From Nitrospira sp. UBA6493 (GTDB lineage: Bacteria > Nitrospirota > Nitrospiria > Nitrospirales > Nitrospiraceae): a stretch of DNA of 39,252 bases. Location of the stretch: positions 1,458 through 40,709 of the forward strand of contig DJMJ01000026.1 of the NCBI GenBank assembly GCA_002435325.1, given 5' to 3'. The number at the start of each line of letters is the position of its first letter. Positions within the stretch are counted from its first letter, which is position 1. The notes under the pieces were generated by a model that did not search any database, was not told the DNA's origin, and saw only the letters and a program-made list of their open reading frames with translations. The position numbers and the translations under genes were made by a program. Below, in pieces: positions 32,229 through 39,230 of this stretch.

Positions 32229-33517
32229 CGATCAAAATCCTCACGGGCCCGTTGGGCAATGAGTTGCCGTTTCTTGTCTTTGTCTCGCGGCGGTTGCGCA
32301 AGTGGAGGAAAGAGCCCGAAATTGGTGTTCATCGGCTGAAAGTGGGTGGGATCCGCCGAAGACACATGTCCCACCAAACAGCCGTGCGCCGTAGTCGGGG
32401 GCGGCGTGATGAGCGGGAGGCCTGCCAGCGCGCGCGCCGCGTTAATACCGGCGAATCCCCCCATCGCGGCCGATTCCGTATAGCCTTCGACGCCGACCAA
32501 TTGTCCGGCAAAGAACAGCGTGCCGCGGGCCTTAAATTGTAACGTATTTAGGAGCAGTCGTGGAGAGTTGATAAAGGTGTTGCGATGCAAGCTGCCGTAT
32601 CGCAAAAACTCGGCTTGTTCCAACCCCGGAATCATGCGGAACACGCGCTTCTGCTCCGGATAGGTAAGTTTCGTCTGAAAACCGACGAGATTGTAGCAGG
32701 TCCGGTGCACGTTTTCCGTTCGGAGCTGGACGACCGCAGCCGGACGGGTGCCGGTACGCGGATCGATAAGCCCCACCGGTTTCATGGGGCCGAAGGCGAG
32801 CGTCTGTCGGCCCCGTTCCGCCATGACTTCGATGGGAACGCAGGCTTCGAAGTAGGGGGTCTTCTCAAATTCCTTGGGCTGTACCTTCTCGGCGGCCATC
32901 AGGGCGTCGTAAAACGCGTTATATTGGTCGACAGTCATCGGACAGTTCAGATAGTCGTCGCCGCCTTTGTCATAACGGGAGGCGGCGAAGACGATGTCCA
33001 TATTGATCGAGTCGGCGTCGATAATCGGAGAGATGGCATCGAAAAAATAGAGGTGCTGTGACTGGGTGACGGCGCGAATAGCTTGCGATAACTTATCCGA
33101 CGTGAGCGGCCCGGTCGCGATGATGCAGAGACAGTCGGTCGGGATCTCCGCGATTTCTTCGTGAAGAATTCTGATGTTCGGATGGCCTTCAAGCGCCTGG
33201 GTAATCTTAAGGGAGAATAGGTCGCGGTCTACGGCCAGCGCCGATCCCGCCGGGACTTTCGCCTGTTCGGCCGAGGCGATGATCAGCGAGTTCAGCCGCC
33301 GCATTTCCTCTTTAAGAATTCCCGGTGCATTCGACGGATCGAGTGAGCCGAGCGAATTGGAACATACCAGCTCGGCTAAGCCTCCCGTTTTGTGCGCCGC
33401 CGTCATTTCCTTGGGGCGCATCTCGTAGAGCGTAACTTTCGCCCCGCGATTGGCCGCTTGCCAGGCCGCCTCGGAACCGGCCAGACCACCCCCAATGATG
33501 ACGATGTCATCTCGCAT
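32201..33517 (-). CDS. trmFO: Folate-dependent tRNA (uracil-54-C5) methyltransferase
   Basis: TrmFO makes ribothymidine at position 54 of tRNA using methylene-THF and FADH2. The FAD motif is at the N-terminus (IVIIGGGLAGSEAAWQAA), followed by YEMRPKEMTAAHKT and LAELVCSNSLGS, all diagnostic of TrmFO/Gid. The C-terminal GQLVGVEGYTESAAMGG and PMNTNFGLFPPL also match. Length (438 residues from the ATG at 33517) is normal. A GTG two codons earlier (33523) is closer to the AAGGAG and equally possible. It is the first gene of the operon, with a near-consensus promoter 40-70 bases upstream. The usual SAM-dependent TrmA is the alternative enzyme in enteric bacteria; TrmFO use fits a folate-rich lineage. 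Confidence 0.96.
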   Translation of the reverse strand: MRDDIVIIGGGLAGSEAAWQAANRGAKVTLYEMRPKEMTAAHKTGGLAELVCSNSLGSLDPSNAPGILKEEMRRLNSLIIASAEQAKVPAGSALAVDRDLFSLKITQALEGHPNIRILHEEIAEIPTDCLCIIATGPLTSDKLSQAIRAVTQSQHLYFFDAISPIIDADSINMDIVFAASRYDKGGDDYLNCPMTVDQYNAFYDALMAAEKVQPKEFEKTPYFEACVPIEVMAERGRQTLAFGPMKPVGLIDPRTGTRPAAVVQLRTENVHRTCYNLVGFQTKLTYPEQKRVFRMIPGLEQAEFLRYGSLHRNTFINSPRLLLNTLQFKARGTLFFAGQLVGVEGYTESAAMGGFAGINAARALAGLPLITPPPTTAHGCLVGHVSSADPTHFQPMNTNFGLFPPLAQPPRDKDKKRQLIAQRAREDFDRWMTQSALS

Positions 33518-33557
33518 GCCCACGTGTGCTCCTTACGGGATAAAAAGGGAAGGGTCC

Positions 33558-33587
33558 ATTCTAGAAACCGAGTTTTAGGTCTGTCAA
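33558..33587 (-). promoter_or_regulatory. Strong sigma70 promoter of the trmFO operon
   Basis: On the minus strand TTGACA (33587-33582, 6 of 6) and TAGAAT (33563-33558, 5 of 6) are separated by 18 bases. Transcription would begin near 33551, about 33 bases before the trmFO ATG. This is the best consensus match seen in the window. Confidence 0.75.
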
Positions 33588-33687
33588 GGCAAGACCGTCG
33601 TCAGTGCGTCATAGCTACGCTACGGCTGGCACATGGAGATGGCTGGGTGATCGTGAATCAACAGCCGCGACTTCTTTATGCCTAGCA

Positions 33688-33717
33688 TTGATCGAAAGCG
33701 GAGGGCCATGTTAGACT
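33688..33717 (+). promoter_or_regulatory. Candidate promoter of tRNA-Val
   Basis: TTGATC (33688-33693) and TAGACT (33712-33717) are 18 bases apart (4/6 each). The predicted start near 33724 is about 5 bases before the mature tRNA, a usual arrangement for a single tRNA gene. Confidence 0.45.
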
Positions 33718-33728
33718 CCGACCCTGTT

Positions 33729-33803
33729 GGGCGATTAGCTCAGTGGTAGAGCGCTTCCTTCACACGGAAGAGGCCACAGGTTCGATACCTGTATCGCCCA
33801 CCA
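33729..33803 (+). tRNA. tRNA-Val (anticodon CAC)
   Basis: The gene folds as a canonical cloverleaf: acceptor GGGCGAT pairing with ATCGCCC, D arm GCTC/GAGC, anticodon stem CTTCC/GGAAG with the loop TTCACAC (anticodon CAC, reading GUG valine codons), and T arm ACAGG/CCTGT with loop TTCGATA. The CCA end (33801-33803) is encoded in the DNA. It is 75 nucleotides including CCA, has no variable-arm extension, and stands alone. Confidence 0.96.
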
Positions 33804-33870
33804 TCGGTTTCCCCTTGTCCCCTAGACTCCCCGCTCATAAGTCATTGGTTTTACGAGCATGCAAATCTTG

Positions 33871-33908
33871 TTCTGTTCCTGGACAGAATGGGGGCTGTCG
33901 GCTACACT
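33871..33908 (+). promoter_or_regulatory. Promoter with overlapping inverted repeat, before a lipoprotein gene
   Basis: TGGACA (33880-33885) and TACACT (33903-33908) with a 17-base spacer form a reasonable sigma70 promoter (5/6 and 4/6). The -35 box lies inside the 6-bp inverted repeat TTCTGT (33871-33876) / ACAGAA (33883-33888), a size typical of a dimeric repressor site. The predicted start near 33915 is about 58 bases before the ATG at 33973. Confidence 0.45.
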
Positions 33909-33972
33909 TTTCAATGTAGCGAGTGGAGTCAAGGCACAGGCGATCATTTTGTAGAACAAAGCGAGGTAGGGT

Positions 33973-34314
33973 ATGAGAGCACGGACTTGTATCATGGGAC
34001 TCATGATGGTGACCATTCTAGCCACCGGATGTAGCACGACGAATCAGTCAGGCATGGCAAGTGCCGAGCAGGAGTACGTGCCTCCGACAAGTATTTACAA
34101 TATTCTCGATAGCACGGCGATGATCTACTCTGATCCGTCGGCTGGATCTCCGATCAACGACAACCCTCTTCGGTGGTTAGGATTCATGCTGCATCCTATC
34201 GGCCAGGCGTTGGACTATGCGGTGAATCGGCCGATCTATAAATTGGCAAGCATGTTCCCATACGCAACCGGCTATACCCAGGAAGATGCGATGGTGGACG
34301 CACAACGTCGTTAA
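33973..34314 (+). CDS. Small lipoprotein of unknown function
   Basis: I do not recognise a family. The 113-residue product has a short signal ending in a lipobox-like ATGC (Cys20). The mature domain contains YVPPTSIYNILDSTAMIYSD and the hydrophobic, Pro-containing WLGFMLHPIGQALDYAVNRP. The latter is a recurring motif in small lipoproteins of unknown role found next to sorting or envelope genes; an amphipathic or membrane-hugging helix is plausible. The protein should be anchored in the envelope by its N-terminal lipid. It is monocistronic: a promoter with an inverted repeat lies upstream and a strong intrinsic terminator begins 24 bases after the stop codon. Confidence 0.7.
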   Translation: MRARTCIMGLMMVTILATGCSTTNQSGMASAEQEYVPPTSIYNILDSTAMIYSDPSAGSPINDNPLRWLGFMLHPIGQALDYAVNRPIYKLASMFPYATGYTQEDAMVDAQRR

Positions 34315-34338
34315 AGCCTGTACCTGGTTTAGGTTCTT

Positions 34339-34378
34339 AGGCCCGTTCTCTCTTAGGGGGGACGGGCCTCTTCTTTTT
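34339..34378 (+). terminator. Intrinsic terminator after the small lipoprotein gene
   Basis: AGGCCCGT at 34339-34346 pairs perfectly with ACGGGCCT at 34362-34369; the stem can extend inward by G-C and G-U pairs. It is followed by the T-rich run CTTCTTTTT (34370-34378). This is the one classical hairpin-plus-U-tract terminator that I see in the window. Confidence 0.85.
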
Positions 34379-34386
34379 GGGGCCCC

Positions 34387-34415
34387 TTCGCAGCTCACGG
34401 ACAATCGTGTAAGAT
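34387..34415 (+). promoter_or_regulatory. Weak candidate promoter of the TPR lipoprotein gene
   Basis: TTCGCA (34387-34392) and TAAGAT (34410-34415) have a 17-base spacer and match consensus at 4 of 6 positions each. The placement, just past the terminator and 36 bases before the GTG at 34451, is right for the next gene, but the match is modest. Confidence 0.3.
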
Positions 34416-34450
34416 TCCCTATCGCGCGCGCGAGATTTAGAGGAGGTGTT

Positions 34451-35605
34451 GTGCGATTTCTTCAGCGGCACAGTCTTCTCATTGGCGTTGGTCTTCTCTT
34501 TGGGCTGATACAGGGCTGCGGTGGCGCACCTCCGCCGGTCAGGCCTAACCTTCCCCCATCTGAAAGTGATCTTGTCCTCCTGACGTCCGCAGCGCTCTGT
34601 GACCGAAAGGCAGACCTTTCCAAGAAACTGCCCCAGACCTCCTTGTCGGTTCGTTCGTGGGGGAGCGGCCAGGAAGTTGTCTATCCTGGAACTCACAGCC
34701 CATCACATGGAGACGAGTCCTATTTCTTTGACGAAGACGGCTTGCTTGTCGGAGCGGTATTCAGCTTTCCGTCCGGGCTCGATCTTCAGCCCTACTCAGT
34801 CTTGCGGCGTACGCTCTCGCTGCTCAAGCCCTCACTCGAGTTTTATCTCAATGCGGCTCAATTGGCGACGAAGGCCAACATGGACAGCAGCGCTATTTTT
34901 GAAACGGGTGATGAAAAGACAACGGTCGCTTATCTAGTTACAGGCGATCGAGACCGGCCGATGCTGTTGATGGCCACGTTTACGATCGATCCCTACGCAA
35001 GGCTGTTTTCCCCCTATCGTAGGGAGTTTCTCGATCGAACACGGCGTGGATCTGCGGGCCAGGGCGGACAGAAGAGCGATAGCCAGGGCAACGAAGACAA
35101 AGAACCGTTTGCGTCCCTGCAACAGTTCGCTCGCGGTCAGGCGGCACAACTCGCCTACTGTCAGGAGAAGAACTATGATATTGCAGCCGATGCCTATCAA
35201 AAAGCGATTACGTCCGGGTTTACAAACAAAGTTTGGCTGGCAGAAGCCCATCATCGGCTGGGGGTGTCATGGGAGGCAAAGGGGCAGCTGGAGAAGGCTA
35301 AATCGGAGATGTTGCAATCCCTTGCTATTCGGACCAACACTCCAGAAGTGCTCAACAATCTCGGCACCGTTGAGCAGAAGCTGGGCCATAAGGCGGTTGC
35401 CCTCAGCCTGTTTGAAAAGGCAGTGGTTCTGCGCCCCAATTATGCCATGGCCCGTTACAACCTGGCCGAGGCGTTCGAGGCGGCCAACCCCAAGCGAGCC
35501 ATCACCGAGTATGAGACGTTCCTGGCCCTTGTTGAGGGAATTCCTGAGGAGGAGGGACGGATCGCACGGGTCAACGAACGGCTGAAGATGCTGAAAAAAC
35601 CTTGA
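34451..35605 (+). CDS. TPR-repeat lipoprotein or exported protein
   Basis: The 384-residue product starts at a GTG (34451) 5 bases after a perfect AGGAGG; the frame stays open upstream but without a ribosome site. The N-terminus is a signal peptide ending near LIQGC (Cys21), a lipobox-like site. Residues about 30-200 form an unassigned beta-rich domain. This includes VLLTSAALCDRKADLSKKLP and SYFFDEDGLLVGAVFSFPSG. The C-terminal part holds several tetratricopeptide repeats: AYCQEKNYDIAADAYQKAI, AEAHHRLGVSWEAKGQLEKA, VLNNLGTVEQKLGHKAVALS and YNLAEAFEAANPKRAITEYE. TPRs form protein-binding superhelices, so it is probably an envelope scaffold. It converges with the DksA-like gene. Confidence 0.82.
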   Translation: MRFLQRHSLLIGVGLLFGLIQGCGGAPPPVRPNLPPSESDLVLLTSAALCDRKADLSKKLPQTSLSVRSWGSGQEVVYPGTHSPSHGDESYFFDEDGLLVGAVFSFPSGLDLQPYSVLRRTLSLLKPSLEFYLNAAQLATKANMDSSAIFETGDEKTTVAYLVTGDRDRPMLLMATFTIDPYARLFSPYRREFLDRTRRGSAGQGGQKSDSQGNEDKEPFASLQQFARGQAAQLAYCQEKNYDIAADAYQKAITSGFTNKVWLAEAHHRLGVSWEAKGQLEKAKSEMLQSLAIRTNTPEVLNNLGTVEQKLGHKAVALSLFEKAVVLRPNYAMARYNLAEAFEAANPKRAITEYETFLALVEGIPEEEGRIARVNERLKMLKKP

Positions 35606-35611
35606 ATCAGG

Positions 35612-35628
35612 GTCGCCCGTCGGGTGAC
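35612..35628. terminator. Short hairpin between convergent genes
   Basis: GTCGCCC (35612-35618) pairs with GGGTGAC (35622-35628) across a 3-base loop (one G-U pair), filling nearly all of the 23-base gap between two convergent stop codons. No U-tract is present. It may mark the boundary between the two transcripts. Confidence 0.35.
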
Positions 35629-36084
35629 TCAGCGGCGTGCCTGTTCCTGCTGTTCTTGGAGCGTTTTGCACTCGATGCAGAGGGTGGTCACGGGTCTGGC
35701 TTTCAATCGTTTGTACGGAATATCCTCGCCGCACCGCTCACAAATCCCGTATGTTCCGGCTGTCATCCGGTCCAAGGCCTCATCGATCTTCTTCAGGAGC
35801 TTCTGTTCGCGATCGCGGATGCGCATGGAGAAATTCTGGTCCACTTCCGCAGAGGCTTGATCGCTCACGTCCGGAAACGCTTCCTGGTCTTGGTGCTGAG
35901 CCAGCACCTCGCTGACTTCGCCTAAAAGACTGGCCCGTTGGCGTTCCAGCGCACGTCGGATGTCCGGATATTTTGCCTTTGGCGCGGGCGATTTTGACGC
36001 CTTGGCTTTTGAGGAGCGTGTGGAGGCCGATGATTTCGGTGACTTTGAGGAAGCGGTTTGTTTGGCGGAAGGGCGTGCCTTCAT
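35629..36084 (-). CDS. DksA/TraR-family RNA polymerase-binding zinc-finger protein
   Basis: This protein belongs to the DksA/TraR family, which enters the RNA polymerase secondary channel and adjusts promoter kinetics with ppGpp. The 151-residue product has a Lys/Ser/Ala-rich N-terminal tail (about residues 1-35) and a coiled-coil pair joined by a tip with DVSDQA, which preserves the DxxDxA motif essential for DksA activity. The four-cysteine zinc site is GICERCGEDIP and TLCIECK. The long basic tail is not part of classical DksA and resembles related proteins of other phyla. The ATG at 36084 has GTGAGG upstream; a start five codons earlier is also in frame. It follows recR by 98 bases. Confidence 0.88.
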   Translation of the reverse strand: MKARPSAKQTASSKSPKSSASTRSSKAKASKSPAPKAKYPDIRRALERQRASLLGEVSEVLAQHQDQEAFPDVSDQASAEVDQNFSMRIRDREQKLLKKIDEALDRMTAGTYGICERCGEDIPYKRLKARPVTTLCIECKTLQEQQEQARR

Positions 36085-36182
36085 GAGCCTCACCAGCAAA
36101 GAAGAGCCAGTAAATGAGTCGGGACTATAACAGGCTGATAGAGAACGGTCAACGGGACTAAGCGGGAGTGATACGGGGGCGC

Positions 36183-36785
36183 TTAGAGATCGCGCCGTCC
36201 TTCGATCGACTTCAGCAAGGTGACTTCATCGGCGTACTCAATGTCCATACCCACAGGGATGCCGTAGGCAATCCGGGAGACTCGCACGCCGTGTGGCTTG
36301 AGCAGCCGGGTGAGGTAGATGGCTGTGGCTTCACCTTCGATCGTGGGGCTGGTGGCCAGGATAATCTCATCGACTCCGGCCGGCTTGACACGCTCGACCA
36401 ATTCTTCGGCGCGAATATCGCTTGGCCCGACGCCATCGAGTGGAGAGAGTGAGCCCAAAAGAACATGGTAGAGGCCGCGATAGCCTGCTGCCCGCTCAAT
36501 GGCGTAAATCGTGCTGGGCTCTTCAACGACGAGGATTTTGGTGCGATCGCGTTTGGGGTCGCGGCAAAATTCGCACAGCTCACCTTCAGCGATATTCCGG
36601 CATTGTCGGCAAAAGGCGAGTCCGTCTTTGACCGCGCGAATCGCATCAGCCAGGCGCAACGCATCTTCCCGCTCGGTCTTGAGCAGGTGAAAGGCCAGCC
36701 GCTGAGCGCTTTTTTGCCCCACCCCGGGAAGCCGGACCAATTCCTTCACGAGTCGAGCGAGTAAGCCTTGCTGGTCGATAGCCAT
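36183..36785 (-). CDS. recR: Recombination mediator RecR
   Basis: RecR acts with RecO (and RecF) to load RecA on gapped DNA. The 200-residue protein has an N-terminal helix-hairpin-helix (LVKELVRLPGVGQKSAQRLA), a four-cysteine zinc motif (FCRQCRNI and CEFCRD) and a Toprim domain beginning KILVVEEPSTIYAIER. This continues through GVDEIILATSPTIEGEATA. All elements and the length are normal. The ATG at 36785 was chosen because MAIDQQGLLARLV is the family start; the frame runs upstream into ybaB and is not used there. It starts 8 bases after ybaB, in the standard dnaX-ybaB-recR order. Confidence 0.97.
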   Translation of the reverse strand: MAIDQQGLLARLVKELVRLPGVGQKSAQRLAFHLLKTEREDALRLADAIRAVKDGLAFCRQCRNIAEGELCEFCRDPKRDRTKILVVEEPSTIYAIERAAGYRGLYHVLLGSLSPLDGVGPSDIRAEELVERVKPAGVDEIILATSPTIEGEATAIYLTRLLKPHGVRVSRIAYGIPVGMDIEYADEVTLLKSIEGRRDL

Positions 36786-36793
36786 TGCGTGAT

Positions 36794-37117
36794 TTAAAAA
36801 AGCCCCGGCATTTTGAGGCCGCCGGTCAGCGCTTTCATGTCCTGCTCCATCAAGTCCTTTGCCTTCCGGAGCGCGTCGTTCGTGGCCGCCAGGACAAGAT
36901 CCTGAATCATTTCCACATCGCCGCCTTTGCCGACTTCGGGATCGATCACGACACTCACGATCTGCATCGCGCCATTGGCGGTCACGGTAACGATGCCGCC
37001 GCCGGCCGTGCCGCTGGCGGTTTTCGTCGCGGCCTGTTCTTGCAGCTTCGCCATCTGTTCCTGCATGGCCTGGGCCTGCTTTAAAATGTTCGACATATTG
37101 CCAAAGGGATTTTTCAT
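36794..37117 (-). CDS. ybaB: YbaB/EbfC nucleoid-associated protein
   Basis: YbaB proteins are small DNA-binding dimers with tweezer-like shape, linked to nucleoid structure and gene regulation. The 107-residue product begins with MKNPFGNMSNILKQAQAMQ, a glutamine-rich helix typical of the family, followed by GGGIVTVTANGAMQIVSVVI and DPEVGKGGDVEMIQDLVLAA. It has the usual length. The ATG overlaps the dnaX stop by four bases (ATGA at 37114), so it is translationally coupled. The position between dnaX and recR is the one found across many bacterial phyla. Confidence 0.96.
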   Translation of the reverse strand: MKNPFGNMSNILKQAQAMQEQMAKLQEQAATKTASGTAGGGIVTVTANGAMQIVSVVIDPEVGKGGDVEMIQDLVLAATNDALRKAKDLMEQDMKALTGGLKMPGLF

Positions 37118-38958
37118 TCGCCTGCCTCCTTGTGCGCCACGGTTCTGACATCGGCTAAATCTGCGCCGAATATTTCAAGGGCTTGTTTTACCACAGGATT
37201 GGCCCTTGCCTGCTCAAATAGAACCACTCGCTGCTCCTGTTCTTTCGCGGCGCGCAGTTGCGCCATCGTCGGCCCTGGCGGATCGGCCTCAGACAGTTCC
37301 ACCACTCGAATTTTGACGGGATGGCCAACCTGCTTTTCACAGAGCGATGCGAGGGCCCGGAGATTATCTTCTTTTTCCAGCATCGATCGAGCCAATGTCG
37401 ATTGTTTCCCAAAGCCAATTGTGACGTGGTTGCCTTCCAGGCCGATGTATCGGCCTGTTTCGAGAAAGGGCGCAAAGTTAGGGAAAGAGGCCGCCACTTC
37501 CTCTTGCACCAGCTCCCAATTGAGCGAGGAGGACGGTTGGTTGACAGGAGTGTCGGAGGCCTTCACCACAGGAACAGGGGTTGGCGCAATTGGTTCAACG
37601 CCAGGCCGAGGAGCAGCTGGTGGCTGCGCCGTCTGTTGGGCAGATGGCGCAGGCAACGGCTTTGGGGAGGTTTCCGGCTTAGGCCGGGCTTGTGTTTCGG
37701 CTGGCGGCACCTGACGGCTGGCGGCAGGAGTGGCCATGGCCGATGGCTTTGTCGAAGCGATCGCTGGTGCAGGTCTACCCGGTGGCGGTGATGCAACGGT
37801 CTTTGGCAGTAACGGAGTGCTGGCTGCTGGCGGCGACACGTGCGCTCGAATTTCCGATTGCCGCAAGAGGCGTGTGGCCCGCACTGCCGTCGCTTCCAGC
37901 ACAAAACGGGGATGAGCGGTGAAGCGCAAAGAATCCTCGGCCTGCGAGAACATCGTCAGCAATTCCTGCAGCTGTTCCGGTGTCAGTCTCTTGGCCTCCG
38001 TCACCAGCTGCTGAATGTCTTCTTCAGAGGCTTCGATCAGTCCGCGCAAGTCCGTCGATGCCGGTATCACGGATGAGACCAGCAGATTGCGGAGGTGTTC
38101 CACGACATCGGCGCAAAACGCCTTGAGGTCGTGGCCCTGGTCCAGGAGATTCGCAACCACGGTCAACGCCGCCGGGCTGTCTTGAGCGAGAATTGCGGCG
38201 ATAAGACCCTGGACGAGTTCTTGCGGGACTGCACCCAGCAACACTTCCAGATCCGCATGGGCGATGGTTTTTCCGCCGAACGCAATCGCCTGATCGAGGA
38301 GGCTCAACCCGTCCCGCATGCTGCCTTCACTCGCGCGCGCGAGTGCGGTAAAGCTGCGTTCTTCGATGGTCAAGCCATCCTCTTTGGCCACGTGACGGAG
38401 GCGGTCGATAATCTCCTGCCGGGCGATCCGCCGAAAATTGTAATGCTGGCAGCGCGAGAGGATGGTGGCGGGAATCTTGTGAATTTCCGTTGTGGCGAAA
38501 ATGAACACAACGTGGGCCGGCGGCTCTTCCAGTGTTTTCAGGAGCGCATTGAAGGCCGAATTCGACAGCATGTGCACTTCGTCGATGATGTAGACGCGGT
38601 AATGGCCGCGAAAGGGGGAGAACTTTACATTCTCGCGGATCTCGCGCACGTCATCGACGCTGGTATTGGAGGCGCCGTCGATCTCCATGACATCGACGGA
38701 GGTGCCTTGCGTGATTTCAACGCAATTGACGCAGGTATTGCAGGGGTGTCCGGTCGGCCCCTGTTCGCAATTCAGCGCCTTGGCCAGAATGCGGGCGATC
38801 GTCGTCTTGCCGACGCCGCGCGTGCCCGAAAAGAGGTAGGCGTGGGCGATGCGCTTGGTATCGACCGCATTCATGAGGGTCTGAACGACGTGAGACTGTC
38901 CGACGACTTCGTCGAAGGTGCCCGGCCGGTATTTGCGCGCGGAGACTTGGTAATCCAT
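37114..38958 (-). CDS. dnaX: DNA polymerase III subunit tau (gamma/tau)
   Basis: DnaX is the clamp-loader ATPase. Walker A is at residues 44-52 (SGTRGVGKTT), the zinc module uses C64, C73, C76 and C79 (same spacing as E. coli), Walker B is IIDEVHMLSN and sensor 1 is TILSRCQHYN. Domains I-III cover about residues 1-365. A Pro/Ala-rich linker (about 385-470) follows, then a C-terminal tau-like domain that would bind polymerase and helicase. The 614-residue length matches full tau. I see no A-AAA-AAG slippery heptamer in the linker region that would allow a programmed frameshift to the shorter gamma form. It is the first protein gene after the SRP RNA and overlaps ybaB by 4 bases. Confidence 0.96.
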   Translation of the reverse strand: MDYQVSARKYRPGTFDEVVGQSHVVQTLMNAVDTKRIAHAYLFSGTRGVGKTTIARILAKALNCEQGPTGHPCNTCVNCVEITQGTSVDVMEIDGASNTSVDDVREIRENVKFSPFRGHYRVYIIDEVHMLSNSAFNALLKTLEEPPAHVVFIFATTEIHKIPATILSRCQHYNFRRIARQEIIDRLRHVAKEDGLTIEERSFTALARASEGSMRDGLSLLDQAIAFGGKTIAHADLEVLLGAVPQELVQGLIAAILAQDSPAALTVVANLLDQGHDLKAFCADVVEHLRNLLVSSVIPASTDLRGLIEASEEDIQQLVTEAKRLTPEQLQELLTMFSQAEDSLRFTAHPRFVLEATAVRATRLLRQSEIRAHVSPPAASTPLLPKTVASPPPGRPAPAIASTKPSAMATPAASRQVPPAETQARPKPETSPKPLPAPSAQQTAQPPAAPRPGVEPIAPTPVPVVKASDTPVNQPSSSLNWELVQEEVAASFPNFAPFLETGRYIGLEGNHVTIGFGKQSTLARSMLEKEDNLRALASLCEKQVGHPVKIRVVELSEADPPGPTMAQLRAAKEQEQRVVLFEQARANPVVKQALEIFGADLADVRTVAHKEAGE

Positions 38959-39058
38959 GGGACGTTAGATGTGAAACATGAAGGGAAAAAAGTAAAAAGG
39001 CCGGAGAATCATGGTTGCCGTGGTGCTCGGTTTACTTTTCACGCTGTACGATCTTAGT

Positions 39059-39160
39059 GGGGCCAGGTGATCCTGCGGCACACAGAACTGACCGCTTACC
39101 GTTGCTTCCTTCCGGACCTGGCGGGGTTCACAGGGTTCTGTTGCACAGGGCCCAGCCCCT
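39059..39160 (-). ncRNA. ffs: Signal recognition particle RNA, small bacterial type (4.5S)
   Basis: On the minus strand the sequence folds as a long hairpin whose ends are GGGGCTGGGCCC and GGATCACCTGGCCCC. The apex holds the conserved SRP core with the GGAA tetraloop (CAGGTCCGGAAGGAAGCAAC) that binds Ffh. The roughly 102-base length and lack of an Alu domain match the short bacterial form. It lies about 100 bases upstream of dnaX and 70 bases downstream of a tRNA-Ser end; the same order occurs in Bacillus subtilis. The RNA targets ribosomes making membrane proteins. Confidence 0.96.
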
Positions 39161-39162
39161 TA

Positions 39163-39192
39163 AGTATGCGAGTGGAATTCTCCGCTCGCCAA
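39163..39192 (-). promoter_or_regulatory. Candidate promoter of the SRP RNA
   Basis: On the minus strand TTGGCG (39192-39187) and CATACT (39168-39163) are 18 bases apart (4/6 matches each), and the first G of the RNA follows a few bases later. Read-through from the tRNA-Ser gene is the alternative. Confidence 0.4.
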
Positions 39193-39230
39193 GAATCATC
39201 ATGGTGGCTCGCGGTCGAGTTAGCTCTGTA

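Noticed and set aside
33729..33803. tRNA-Val as an integration hotspot
   Set aside because: No partial duplicate of the tRNA 3' end is visible downstream and the neighbouring genes do not look mobile.
37500..37850. Possible programmed frameshift site in dnaX making a short gamma form
   Set aside because: No run of six A followed by G was found in the coding strand of the linker region; the longest A run nearby has five A and lies far into the C-terminal domain.
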